Shown piece after piece: positions 53,806-64,000 of a stretch of DNA of 64,000 bases. Under the pieces are notes generated by a model, which saw nothing but the letters and a program-made list of their open reading frames with translations, was not told where the DNA came from and searched no databases. A program made the translations under genes and the position numbers. This DNA comes from Thelonectria olida (Eukaryota > Ascomycota > Sordariomycetes > Hypocreales > Nectriaceae), in contig JAGPYM010000003.1 in NCBI GenBank assembly GCA_020736575.1, positions 1,240,001 to 1,304,000 on the forward strand, given 5' to 3'. The number at the start of each line of letters is the position of its first letter. Positions within the stretch are counted from its first letter, which is position 1.

Positions 53806-56133
53806 ATGAGTGAGTTTCCTTTCAGTTCAAGATGATTGCATTCTAATCCCCAGACAGAACCCTTGCAGTACGCTCCCAGTGTATTACAGCTTTTGCTAGC
53901 ATCATGTCTCCATCCAGGCCTTGCCGATGCTGGTCCATATCCCCAGGGCTACAAGAATGACAAGACCTACAAGCCCGACCAGAACCTCATTCACACTCCC
54001 GTGGGGAGTAGGGGAGCCGTGGCAAGCGAAGCAAATGAATGTAGTCACTGGGGAAAGCAAATTCTTACTGAAGGTGTAAGTTTCCTCACCATCCTCCCAC
54101 TTCCCCCACCTTACTAACATAAAACGCATAGGGTAATGCCGTAGATGCTGCCGTTGCTACTACATTCTGTGTCGGGGTTCTCGCTCCTTACCATTCCGGC
54201 ATTGGAGGCGGTGGATTCATGCTCGTCCGCGACAAGCATGGCATGTATGAGGCTATTGACTTTCGTGAGTCGGCTCCAGCAGCTGCTCATGAGAATATGT
54301 ACGAGGGCAATATCGAGGGGAGTATTTACGGCGGATTGTCTGTTGCCGTCCCTGGAGAGGTTCGCGGCCTATGGTATGCTCATCAAAAATATGGTGTAAG
54401 TCTTTATCAATGACCATCGTTCTTTGACAAGTGACACTCGTGACTAACGTTTGGTAGCAACTTCCATGGAAGCGGTTATTAGAGGGTGCTCACTACAGAG
54501 CCAAGGCTGTTCGAAGTGAGACATCCACGCACATATCCTCCAGCTTTTTGGACCAAATCTAACTGATAGTGCTAGTGAACGCGGATTACATGAGCTACAT
54601 CAACAAAGCCGTTAATGGGTCCAGAAAGAATTTCATCGTCGAGGACCCATCATGGGCCGCGGACTATGTCGAGAACGGTATGTTTCTTCTAACCTCATTA
54701 TCAAATTAAAAGTTAACACGTGTTCAGGCAAAATGAAAGGGGAGGGTTCATGGGTTAGGAGAGACAGATACGCGAAGTGAGTGGGCTGCTGCATGGAATG
54801 GTAAGTCGAGGCTAACAAAGACCTTTAGAACCCTCAAAAGAATAGCAGAGAAGGGTCCTGATGGTTTCTACAAAGGCCGCGTCGGTGAGTCTCGATGGCA
54901 AAACCTGGGTGAATTCTGAGATTATTCTGACACCAAACAGCCAGGGCTCTGGTTCAGAGCATTCGAGACCGCAACGGTACCATAACTATGGATGACTTCA
55001 AAAATTATCAAGTCAAGACTCGCCCTGTTCTTACAACAACATACAGAGGCTACAAGCTCCACACAGTCGGTGCTCCCGCAAGCGGCGCTGTTGCGCTCAA
55101 TATCATCAACGTGATGGAAGGTTATCCAAAGCCCGATAGGACAGCCCAAAGCTACAGCGAGTATAAAGGGAAACCCGTTTCCGACTTTTTCCCAGGAAGG
55201 AAAATCATGGAGGCAATTAATCGTGATAAACACTCGGCTCGGGTACCACACATCTATGATGTCAACAAGCCCCGCGATAGCCTCTGGCACAAGTTCGTCG
55301 AAGCAATGAGGTTCGGATACGCCGCTCGCGGAAAGTTGGGTGATCCGGACTACGTCGACGATGTCAGAGGCTATGAGAACGCCATGATTGACAAGGAGAA
55401 CGCAAAGAGAATTCGAAAGCTGATCGACCCTAAACACACTCAGAATATCACGGCGTACGACCCTGGCAAGGTGTATCAGCCCAGTGATCATGGCACTTCA
55501 CACATCGCCACGGCTGACGACGAGGGCATGGCTGTGTCACTGACCAGTACTGTCAATCTCTTGTTTGGAAGCCGCATCATGGACGCGGAAACTGGTGTTA
55601 TCCTGTAAGTCCTTGTCTTCACCAGGTCCTTCATCTAGACCTTGCTGACCCCTGTTTTCTGTAGCAATAACGAGATGAACGACTTCTCCATCCCTGGAGT
55701 CTCCAATGAGTTCCACTTTGAACCATCCGAATCCAACTTCATCCGCCCCGGCAAACGCCCCCTATCCTCCATCACCCCCATCATCGTCGAGCGTCCCGAT
55801 GGCGCCTTCTTCGTCGCTGTTGGCGCTGCGGGCGGCTCACGCATCATCTCCGCCACCTCCCAGGTGCTCTGGCGCGTCATGTCTGAGCCTGTCGGCATCA
55901 ACGAAGCCGTCAACGAGCCTCGCCTGCATGACCAACTCATGCCAAACAAGCTCTTGGCCGAGAAAGACTTCCCTATTACGACCGTGCGCCAGCTCAGGGA
56001 CGTCTATGGACACAATGTGACTTGGGTCTCTCCCGGGCTGAGCATTGTTGAGGGCGTCATCAGGGACAAGAAGGGATACTTTGAGGCAGGCTCTGACGCA
56101 CGCCAGAAGAACCATGGCGGAGTTGTGGTGTAA
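53806..56133 (+). CDS. Gamma-glutamyltranspeptidase
   Basis: Nine exons give 629 residues: 53806-53809, 53858-54075, 54132-54395, 54458-54515, 54570-54677, 54728-54776, 54829-54884, 54941-55604 and 55665-56133. The enzyme cleaves and transfers the gamma-glutamyl group of glutathione in the secretory pathway, vacuole or outside the cell. The first coding exon is only ATGA; joining it to 53858 gives a good signal peptide (MKPLQYAPSVLQLLLASCLH then PGLADAG). Conserved blocks are GSRGAVASEANECS, GGNAVDAAVATTFC, GIGGGGFMLVRD, IDFRESAPAAA and, in the small subunit, the nucleophile Thr438 in DHGTSHIATAD; GSRIMDAETGVILNNEMNDF follows. GGT activates itself by cleaving just before this Thr. Exon 5 could begin at 54570 or 54576, both in frame. 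The closing residues GGRI-type region reads AAGGSRII, as expected. Confidence 0.93.
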
Positions 56134-56358
56134 GTAGACAGGGGTTATCAGTTTGTCATATAGAACAAATCTCCCGTAAGCGTCGAAAGATCAAAGTCCC
56201 CTTGATAGATACTAGACAGGCACATTGCAAGTTATATAAAGCTGATCTGTATCTTTCCTTTGCCACTTGCTCTCTATTGGTATCTTCTAAAGAAAAGAAC
56301 ACACGGGTATCCTCTTAGTCTATAACACATCCATTGTTAAACGCACACAACCAGGGTT

Positions 56359-58170
56359 CTATGCTGCCAGGGTGATCAAGCGCGCCAGTTGGAGCGTCCA
56401 TTTCTTGGCAAACTCCTCCTCCGTGAATCTCTTGGCCGACTCTCGCGCTCGAAGGCGCACAGCAAGAGGGTTCGGTAGTGACAAGGCCTTCTCGTAGCCT
56501 TCCGCAAACTCTTGTGTAGTGCTGGCGTGGAATCCTTTTCAAAAGTTAGCATATACTCGATAGAGGGTCATTCTACATGGACGCACCCGTTGCTTCCCCG
56601 TCTACTGGAATAACAATATCCAGCTTGGGACCACCGCTGTTGTGAACGACTGAGATGAGACCGGCGGCTTGGTATTCAACAACGCCAATACCAAAATGTT
56701 CGTTCCACATGCCGTTGACACCCACTGAGGCTTTCCTTAGCCACTCGAGGATCTCGGGCCAGGTGGCATCCAAGTGAAACTCCACCCGATCTTTGATACC
56801 GAGCTCGTTGACAAGCAGGCGGAGCTGGTAAACCCGCTTCGAATCGGAATCATCTCGCACACTGCCTATGAGAACCAAGCGCGCAGCTTTAGAGGCTTCG
56901 GTTTTTGTCTTGAGGAATTCAGCGAACGATTGGATAATAAGCTGGTGGTTCTTCTCCGGTCGAAATTGCGCAATGTAAACCAGGACAGGCTGCCGTTTCT
57001 CCTCGCTCTCCTCGGTGACCTCAACCTCCTGCTCCATTTCTCGAACGGCGACTGGGGGGTAGACGGCAACAATGGGGTCGGTCTTGTTCTTCTTTCCGCG
57101 GCCAGAAGCCCATAGGCTAGTCACATGCGCCTGAGTCCAGCTGGAATTGGTCATGACGATGTCGACCGATGAGCCAACCCACGAGTATAGGCGGGCAAAC
57201 AGCTGCCAGTATATTCTCTTGGCGGTTCCCTGTGCACCAACGCCCTTTCCAGCGTTTACACCCTGAGAGCCTAGTGGGGAATCCGGGTCCAGAGACTCGA
57301 GCATATCGGTAGAGATGGTGGGGTAATGGACGTATGCACCGGTTGGCACCTTTGGGAATAGAAACTTGCATAGGCCAAGAGCAAAGGCGTAGCCCATAGT
57401 ATCTACGAAGACATCAGGAACCACAAGCGAAAAGGCGTCCCATGCGAGGATAATGGAGCCGATGGATTGACCGAGGAGAGTGAAGCGTGGCCAGGTAGAG
57501 GCAAGAACCCAATGTCTCTTGGAGAGGTAGAGGAAAGTGATGGTAGGGCCGTGAAGCTCAATGTTGAACCTTGTCTGGAGAATAGTTAGAACAGCTCAGA
57601 TATACGACATTTGGTGCGTACTTTGACTCGGTGGAGAATGTCGTCCTTTGTCACTTCATGATCTCCCGTATAAACGCAACACTTGGCATTAGGCCAACGG
57701 TCTTGTGTTGCACGAATAGCCGCCCACAAAACTCGCTCTCCGCCACCTCCGGCATTGCTTGTCTCACATCAGCGAACGGTTCGTGGCGGGGGGTATCGAC
57801 AGACGTACCAGAAGGGGTGGAAGAAGCCAACGATGCCGCCCCAGTCCTTCTGAGAGTCCAGAGTACTCTTCAGCTCTTCATCGACGTCGAACACTAGTTT
57901 GGGTGCTGATGAGATCTCGGGGTCCATCTTGCGGGCCTTCTTATCTTGTTCGGTCATGACGGTAAGGAGCTGGGACCGGCGGCCGTCCGTCTTCTTTCTC
58001 AACGACCATCCTAGGATGCGACCGAGTAATTTGAAGAGAAGCGTGCCGGTCAACGCAAAAAATAGAGGCGCCAGGCATATGATAGGTACTATGAGGGAGT
58101 TCGAAGTCGTGCTTTCATGGCCGGGGGAAGGCGGACTGCCCGGAGGCACCGCAGAGGCATCGTCGGACAT
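56359..58170 (-). CDS. ALG11: GDP-Man:Man3GlcNAc2-PP-dolichol alpha-1,2-mannosyltransferase (Alg11)
   Basis: Exons 57809-58170, 57622-57757, 56587-57574 and 56359-56534 give 553 residues. Alg11 adds the fourth and fifth mannoses to the dolichol-linked oligosaccharide on the cytosolic face of the ER. An N-terminal membrane anchor lies at about residues 24-50 ([21 protein letters not shown]). [17 protein letters not shown], split by the first intron, is the hallmark of the Alg11 N-domain. Later blocks are [41 protein letters not shown] and, in the glycosyltransferase-4 C-domain, [32 protein letters not shown] and [11 protein letters not shown]. The frame is open upstream of 58170 but the ATG there gives the standard length. 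It is divergent from COX18. Confidence 0.95.
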
Positions 58171-58711
58171 GTCGGGTTCGAGGGAATGCAACGGTCGAGG
58201 ATGGAGATTCTCGCCGCGGAGGCGCCAAACTATGATATTCGGGTGACAGACTGTACCATCAAGAGGCCAATCGGTATTTCTGAAAAGAGGTTGACGAGGT
58301 TTGTTGAAGTGAAGATTAAGAAGGAGAAAAGAAAAAGACGAAATTGGTGATGGGGTGACGTCGCGGCGGGACAGCTTCCCCCAAGCTCGAAGGGAGCCAA
58401 GCTGTCCAGAAGCAACCACCAGCGGGGTCCAGTGCTGAACGGCTGCATGTTGCAGGGACCATTGGCCGCTGGATCCACAGAACGTGCTTTAGGTTGTCCT
58501 CCTGTACTGGATCCGTACCTGGCTGTGGCGGATAGGTACCCGGTGCCCGAACCACACCGTCTGATCCACTTTTCTTTCCTGCAGTAAATGCGCTTCACGA
58601 TTAAGTATCAGCAGGTCGCATCACCAACCTCATCTCCTTCACACACCGGGTTCTTCATCGATCACTTGATCCTCATTCCGTTCCTGTCGTGGCGCAGGCA
58701 ATGGCTGAATC
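58171..58711. promoter_or_regulatory. Divergent promoter between ALG11 and COX18
   Basis: 541 bp with an inverted CCAAT box (ATTGG at 58461-58465) near the middle. On the COX18 side there are upstream ATGs at 58588 and 58701; the latter opens a 14-codon uORF (58701-58745) that overlaps the COX18 start in another frame. Confidence 0.45.
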
Positions 58712-59773
58712 ATGTCGCTACTTCCACGCACAGCCTACTTCCTGACGCCCCATGTGAGGCCCTCATTAACGGCCGCCGCAAGCTGCCGAGCGGCTCTTCT
58801 TTCACCCTCGCTCAACCATGGCACTTTTCCTTCATCAACACTAATTTCTCCTAGCCGGCGGGGCCTACACGTCAGTGCTATCGTGAGCGAGACCATCCAG
58901 TCCACAGCTTTCACCTTCAGCTGGGTTCATAGCAATCTTGGCATCCCGTGGTACTTGGCCATTCCGCTGTTCGCTGTCGGTGTCAACGCAACTGTTAGGT
59001 TTCCTCTGCAGTACTATGTAGCCGGACTCCGAGAGAAAAGAAAGCAATTGAGCCCGCTGATTATGGCGTGGGCTCAACGACATGTGATCAACCTCTCCAA
59101 GGAGCAGAGTCAGCTGCCCGAACGTATCAAAAGGCTGCGCATGGCGGGTGCCATTGAGAAGTCACGGAAGAGGATCTACAAGACGTGGGATGTCCAGAGG
59201 TGGAAAGGCTTTGCCCCGTTGCTTGGTATTGTGCCATTTGTCACCATCTCTGAAGCTCTCCGTCGAAAGTGCGGTGCGCCGCTTGGATGGATCAGTCAGA
59301 GCGTTGGCCTCGGTGGTGCGCAGTCTACCGCTCCCAATCTAGGATCAGCCAGCGCCATGTTTGATCCATCTCTCGTCGAGGGAGGGTGCTTTTGGTTCAC
59401 TGATCTGACCAGCGCGGATCCTTACTTCGGCCTCCCGCTTATCTGCTCCGGCATTTTGGCTTGGAACACTTGGGGGAGGATGTCCGGCGACCATATCAGA
59501 GCCCTGCTCTCACTAAATCCTCCAAATGCTGTCCAACCAGTTGCGTTGACAAGACTGCAAACGGTCTTTGGCCGGATCATGCTTGTCGTACCAGCCTTTC
59601 CCCTCCTCTTTGCAGACCTCCCCAGCGCCATTTTCCTCTACTGGGCAGCTTCTTTTGGCCTCACTAGTATCAATGAAGCTCTTCTAAGCCAGTTTATTTT
59701 GAGCAAGAAGCCGAAAATCGTGGTTGAGGATAAGAAAGCACATGGTCTTCAATATCTAAAAGATCGAAGCTAA
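58712..59773 (+). CDS. COX18: Cox18, mitochondrial inner-membrane insertase (Oxa1/YidC family)
   Basis: Single exon, 353 residues. Cox18 exports the C-terminal domain of Cox2 across the inner membrane during cytochrome oxidase assembly. The first about 50 residues are rich in Ser, Arg and Leu, have no acidic residue and include SPSRRGLHVSA, a likely presequence with its cleavage region. The Oxa1-like core begins at FSWVHSNLGIPWYLAIPLFA, with the next segment NATVRFPLQYY. The membrane segments continue with GFAPLLGIVPFVTISEALRR, GLPLICSGILAWNTW and VPAFPLLFADLPSAIFLYWA then ASFGLTS. The polar loop of about 60 residues between the second and third segments (EKRKQLSPLIMAWAQRH ... SRKRIYKTWD) is usual for Cox18. 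The assignment to Cox18 rather than Oxa1 rests on length and the short tail. Confidence 0.88.
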   Translation: MSLLPRTAYFLTPHVRPSLTAAASCRAALLSPSLNHGTFPSSTLISPSRRGLHVSAIVSETIQSTAFTFSWVHSNLGIPWYLAIPLFAVGVNATVRFPLQYYVAGLREKRKQLSPLIMAWAQRHVINLSKEQSQLPERIKRLRMAGAIEKSRKRIYKTWDVQRWKGFAPLLGIVPFVTISEALRRKCGAPLGWISQSVGLGGAQSTAPNLGSASAMFDPSLVEGGCFWFTDLTSADPYFGLPLICSGILAWNTWGRMSGDHIRALLSLNPPNAVQPVALTRLQTVFGRIMLVVPAFPLLFADLPSAIFLYWAASFGLTSINEALLSQFILSKKPKIVVEDKKAHGLQYLKDRS

Positions 59774-59952
59774 GAGGAAGAAAAAACGAACAGTCGAATT
59801 TCGGAAGGGGGAAAGGCGTCATCATTACATCCCCCTATGTATGTACAAAAGTGTATCTCCTCAAGTTCTGTATCCCTAGAAAAACTCCCGTAGACGCCAC
59901 ATGAAGAAATGTAGACAAGTCCGCCCCCAAGAAAAGAAAGAAACTCTCCATC

Positions 59953-60799
59953 TTAGTCGAGAACAATAGCAAGAATAACAATGGTTAAGATGACTGCCAG
60001 AATGAGCAGTAGGCAGCAGCTCTTGTTGCGAGCGGCTTTCTGATATCGTGCTGCCTGGCGCGTCTCAACTTCACCCTGCCTGGTGTCGTCACGCACGTTT
60101 TGCACGTTGTCGGCAATCGAGTTGAGTTGCTCTCCCTGTTCGCCGACAATCTGCGCCACTTGTCGGAAGAGTACGTTCAGGTCGCCGACACCCTGTTCAA
60201 TACTGCGGATCTCCTCTTCGCGCTCGATAATAAGGGCCTCCTGGAAGTCGACCTCGTCCTGGTTTGCGATCTGTGGCAACTGTTCCTGGCGCTGAAGCTG
60301 TTCCAGAGGGGCACCGGCCTCCCCGCCATCTTGTCCTTCGGATTCTTGAGCGGCACGGGCAGCTGTAACGGAGGCACGCTCTTTCTCGAGGGCTCGACGC
60401 TGGAGGTTTTGGAACTCTTGGAGGGCGGCCTGGAAGTCGCTGGAGACCTTGGTCTGCTCGTACTTTTGTTGTTTCTGCAGATAAATTTAGTATGCGAATT
60501 GACATGAATCTATCCGAAGCGGCCGAACGTACCGTGAGGTCATCCCAGGTCTGAAGTCGCTTTACTCCCTCGGCAATCTCCCTGCACTTCTCTCGAAGCT
60601 TCTCCATGCTGTTGTGAACCCGCTCGCGCAAGCGTGGAGTGTCCTTCTTGGTGCCCAGAACATTGACATCGTTGGCGAGTTTGCGGTTGGCACTTAGTAA
60701 AGCCTGCAGCTTGCTCTTGAGGTCGTACTGCAATTCTTGGAACGCAGGGTCGTCAGTGTATCCCCCGCGCTCGAGGTTGGAGAGCTGATCGTAAGACAT
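59953..60799 (-). CDS. PEP12: Pep12-like syntaxin (Qa-SNARE)
   Basis: Exons 60533-60799 and 59953-60474 (58-bp intron) encode 262 residues. Qa-SNAREs of this group act at late endosome and vacuole, pairing with Vti1. The N-terminal three-helix domain begins SYDQLSNLERGGYTDDPAFQ and includes a coiled-coil DLKSKLQALLSANRKLANDV. The linker is Gln/Glu/Ala-rich. The SNARE helix lies about residues 170-235, with ALIIEREEEIRSIEQGVGDL, NVLFRQVAQIVGEQGEQLNS and IADNVQNV; its central glutamine fits the Q layer. A membrane anchor follows a Cys pair at the C-terminus (SCCLLLILAVILTIVILAIV), ending LD. Pep12 versus Vam3 cannot be settled without alignment; filamentous fungi often have one such protein. 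Confidence 0.87.
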
Positions 60800-61239
60800 G
60801 GTGGCGGAATCGAGGAATTCGAAGGAGGGAAAGGGTCTAAACGACTACGCAATGCAATGCGATCGATCTCTGGAGCACTGCGAGTAGTGGTAGTAGTATC
60901 GTGGGATCCGGAGAGTATATCGCAGGTCAAGTCACCTGTTGCCTTGCGGAGAGTGGCTGAGGTTCTATCTCAAACCGGCTTCGCTGAGACATACGTAATT
61001 GGGCATGATGATGGCGAACCAATGAGGGCTCGGTGGGACCTGACTCCCTTGCACGATAGGTGGGTCTAGTGTTATCTTCACGTGACGCTAATGATAGCCT
61101 AGCTGCAGTCAGCTTCTTTGTCGCATCGCCCAAACAAACATCTGGTTGCTAGCTGGATATTTTTATTTACATGGGCTCTCTTTATCAGGGTCCCTCCTCT
61201 TCCAACCAACCAACAACCCCCTGACGATGCGCTGTGGAA
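60800..61239. promoter_or_regulatory. Divergent promoter between PEP12 and NDC1
   Basis: 440 bp. A CCAAT box is present at 61019-61023. An additional ATG at 61226 precedes the NDC1 start out of frame by 14 bases. No gene is supported here. Confidence 0.45.
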
Positions 61240-63187
61240 ATGGCGGCCGCAGTTCGAAAGGCTCCCTACAAGGACTTCCTCCAGCCGGCCTTGCATAGGC
61301 GTTTTACTTCCACGGCTACCGTGCTGCTGGCTGTGTCCTATGTCGAGGCCGTCCTTCTCGATAGCTGGAGCTCTTGTACGTGTCTGCGTTGAGGTCTTCG
61401 ACGCGCTGTTGCTGATATACCTTCACAGATATCTGGGCCTGGTTCCCTCTGGGTCGTACCGGTGTGCGAACAGCCTTCATCTTCACTTGCGGCCTTGCGA
61501 TTCTACTCCTGCGAATTGCCAACTATCATGTCGGCCTCAGAACGACTGGCTCCGGCTTCCAGACGCTAAGCGCCTCCCTGACGACGTTTCGGACATATGA
61601 GACGGGGCTCTGGTATCTTGTCTCAAGCTTGATCTTCTGCCACGTCTTTCTCTGGTCCGCTCCCGGTTACGCGAACCTGAGCTGGGTCACCTACTTCAGC
61701 GGGGATCGCGCCAAGTTGAACGAGGCGCCTCTGTTCTTGATGTCATACTTGGTGTCGTGTGCCATCTTCAAGACCTTCCAACACTACACCAATGATGTTG
61801 ATCGCCTTGTCCTGGGACTGTCAAAGAGCAAGGGAGATGCCAGCGGAGGAGATTCTCTGAAGGTGGTCCTGAAAGAACTGCACCATATCGGCTGGTGCTC
61901 GGTGACGGCTGCTGCGAGCACTTTCATCCTCGCGTTTCCGCTGTACCTAACTCTTCTTCGACCATTTGCTTGGGGCTGGGCATTGGTGTTTTTGCGCCCG
62001 TTCTACAATCTTCCCAAAACCAACATGCTTCCCCCTCATTGGCCCTTTAACTTATACGTGCTATTCCGCTGCCTTGAAGCCGGAGCTCTGCTTCACTTCG
62101 TGTGGAATGCTGGAAACTTCGCCTTTTCTACATTCATGGTTAAAGAACCTCTAAAGAATGGCAACCCCCTGACCTCTGAGTCCAAGGATCCCAACGGCAG
62201 CATTCTCAACGGTCTGAAGAGCAAGAAGTTGTCTATCAAGGTACGCCGGTTTTCCATCTGTAAACTGAATTACCACTGACCAATTAATAGTCATTTGCTG
62301 TATGGGAGCTTGCCTATATCGCTCAAGACTTCACGGCCCGTCGACAGGCCATATTTGAGGATATTGACCGCAAGGATGGTCCCATGTGGTCACAGGTATA
62401 TGCTATCTGCATGGAACTAGTCAAAGCTGTCGAGACACGGATCGATACCTACGGCAAGCCTCCTCCGAAACCCCCTGCCGCACCAGCTGCCCAACCTAAG
62501 CAGCGCGTGTCAGCGCCTCTTCGAGAAGACCCTATCTTCAACAGCAGATCTACTTCTCGGTCGATGCGAGGAGAAGTTGAGAAGCGACTAAGTCAGGTTG
62601 CTCGTTCCCCTGGCTCCTCGCCTGCTTCTAAGCTTAGCCCGATAGCTAAGAAGACGTTCAAGGAGGCCAAGGACCGTGTTCTGACCAAGGAGCAGCAGGA
62701 AATGGTTTCTCCCGAACACTTGAAAAGCCAGTTCGAGCAATGGATCCTTCGCCTCATGGAGGTTGATGTCTTGGCTTCCCTATTCCAACACGACTTCCGA
62801 ACGCAGTTTGCGGCCGCCGTACTGGGTACGCCATACGCCGAGCCCACTCTTCTCATCAACGCCATCCATGTCCTGTGTGAACTGTCGGTTCACAGTCTGG
62901 CCGAGGATCAATTCGGAAATGTCCACAGAGATGTTCCCAGCATCATCCGAACATTGACATCAGTCATCAATAAACTCGAGGTGTTTAGGTCGTCCTTCCC
63001 CATCCACTGGACAGATATCAAGGGCAAGCGGGAAAGCCCCGAGGTGGATGAGGTGTTGAAAGCGCTGAGGACAGGGTTGGACCAGGTAGTGACCAAGTTT
63101 GAGCCCTACAGCAACGACCTGAGATTGACGTTGGGAGACATTCGACATGCCAAGGAGGCGGCTGCAGCACCTGAGAAGAGTACATAG
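61240..63187 (+). CDS. NDC1: Nucleoporin Ndc1
   Basis: Exons 61240-61375, 61429-62240 and 62291-63187 give 614 residues. Ndc1 is a polytopic membrane nucleoporin that anchors the nuclear pore complex and, in fungi, the spindle pole body in the nuclear envelope. The N-terminal half has about six membrane segments, e.g. FTSTATVLLAVSYVEAVLL, TAFIFTCGLAILLLRIANYH, GLWYLVSSLIFCHVFLWSA, and FILAFPLYLTLLRPFAWGW. The first intron splits the loop after the first segment and joins SSY to IWAWFPLGRTG. RPFYNLPKTNMLPPHWPFN is a conserved loop. The C-terminal half is soluble, with a Ser/Pro-rich linker (about 330-400), followed by a helical domain (VLGTPYAEPTLLINAIHVL). The family is recognised from overall architecture and these blocks. 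The start at 61240 gives the first membrane segment directly. Confidence 0.85.
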
Positions 63188-63896
63188 AAGCTGAGATGAT
63201 TCGAGTCGGGGTAAGGCCACTCGGAAGGAGATGAGGGAGTCCCTATGTTGGGGGAAGTGGGCGTGGCAATGACTGTATCATGATACCAGGCAAATGTAAG
63301 ATCATATTGAACGAAAATCTACCATTGGTGGTAGTGGGTGGTTTAGAGGCTCGGAACAATTGCAACAAAAGTTTCCTTTACGGATATAGGTGTGAGATGT
63401 GGAATGTTTATGCGTCATTGTTTTAAGGGAGCGACGATCAATTAACAAAAGTGAACAACTGGTTTAACCAGATGAATTTATGGGCATGTCTATCAATTAG
63501 AACGACAATACTGTGTGAAGGCACTGTGCAAAAACTACTCCGCACTTTCGGACCCGGTTGGTCCGGGCTGGTGCCTTTCAATTTAGCATTGCCCAAAATG
63601 GCAGCCATGTCCCAACCTCCTTCGTCCTCTGGAATGGCACGTTGAAGGAGTCTCTCCCATGTCCCGCAGGTCAAGATGCGCCAGCCTCCAGGATAAACCA
63701 GCCCCGACTCAAGGCCATACAATCCCATGGATCCTCGCCCGCCTTAGCCATGCGTTCTTTTGCATCTCTATTCGTGCTTCTCATTGACTGCCTTCTCGTC
63801 AGACACTCACACTTACGAATACGCTTCTCCCCCCGTCCTCGATTGTCCTGATAGCGAGCATTTCCTCATTCCGGGGCCACGAGGTCGACCTTCGCC
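63188..63896. other. Intergenic between NDC1 and the last gene
   Basis: About 700 bp with the NDC1 3' end and, from about 63740, a C/T-rich leader for the gene at the right edge. Frames up to 97 codons overlap on both strands without domains. Confidence 0.6.
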
Positions 63897-64000
63897 ATGG
63901 CGTCACCCGTGTCTCACCGGCGCCTCGTCTTTTCTATCGTCTACCGCTCTCTTTACTTACTTCTCTGTGTCATTCTGCTCGGCCTCCTCGTTGCGACTCC
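63897..64000 (+). CDS. Start of a membrane protein gene, cut by the window edge
   Basis: ATG at 63897 after a C/T-rich leader opens a frame that runs to the last base (34 codons and two bases). It begins MASPVSHRRLVFSIVYRSLY and continues as a long hydrophobic segment (LLLCVILLGLLVAT), i.e. a signal anchor or first membrane helix with a basic cytosolic side. This beginning recalls the fungal Dlt1 (defect at low temperature) family, but too little is visible to decide. Confidence 0.5.
   Translation, partial: MASPVSHRRLVFSIVYRSLYLLLCVILLGLLVAT

Overview
The window is nuclear DNA of a filamentous ascomycete (Pezizomycotina, probably Sordariomycetes). Genes carry one to eight short GT-AG introns (about 47-206 bp), coding exons prefer C- or G-ending codons, 5' leaders are pyrimidine- and AC-rich, and the gene content is typical of these fungi (Zn2Cys6 regulators, 2EXR-type gene, fungal taspase, PaiB-like protein). 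No transposon, CRISPR array, rRNA or tRNA gene was recognised, and there is no strongly AT-rich, RIP-like block. Species cannot be fixed from the sequence alone.

Layout. 0.6-4.4 kb: a UPC2-like Zn2Cys6 regulator, a small putative DNA-binding protein convergent to it, and an arrestin-like ubiquitin-ligase adaptor. 6.4-9.5 kb: a PaiB-like FMN-binding protein and an FAD amine-oxidase-like protein. 10.9-18 kb: VTI1 (SNARE), an SCD6/LSM14 translation repressor and RQC1/TCF25. 18-23.3 kb: 5.3 kb without a supportable gene, leading into a large Zn2Cys6 regulator (23.3-25.8 kb). 26.7-30.9 kb: a Rossmann NAD(P)-binding protein, an SCP-x type thiolase and a decayed 2EXR gene. 32.6 kb: the copper chaperone ATX1. 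33-39.4 kb: a second gene-free stretch, ending at a highly codon-biased zinc alcohol dehydrogenase. 41.5-64 kb: a dense housekeeping block with ARP3, a taspase-like threonine peptidase, TFB4 (TFIIH), a CRO1/She4/UNC-45 myosin chaperone, TRM2, gamma-glutamyltranspeptidase, ALG11, COX18, a PEP12-like syntaxin, NDC1, and the first codons of one more gene at the right edge.

How the genes relate. There is no biosynthetic cluster or operon-like system. Links are cellular: VTI1 and the PEP12-like syntaxin are partners in endosomal/vacuolar fusion although 49 kb apart; SCD6 and RQC1 act on mRNA translation and ribosome quality control; ARP3 and CRO1 serve the actin-myosin cytoskeleton. In the right half four divergent pairs share short promoters (TFB4/CRO1, TRM2/GGT, ALG11/COX18, PEP12/NDC1), with CCAAT boxes visible in three of them.

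I found no convincing previously undescribed system. The best leads are small: a uORF overlapping the taspase start as ATGA, a 4-nt first coding exon in the GGT gene, two introns with in-frame tandem acceptors, an 11-lysine run in RQC1, recurrent TACCTA(A/G)GGTA-like palindromes confined to intergenic DNA, and a decayed 2EXR gene. Exon boundaries were derived by hand from splice signals, frame continuity and family resemblance; line-by-line counting may leave one- or two-base errors in places.
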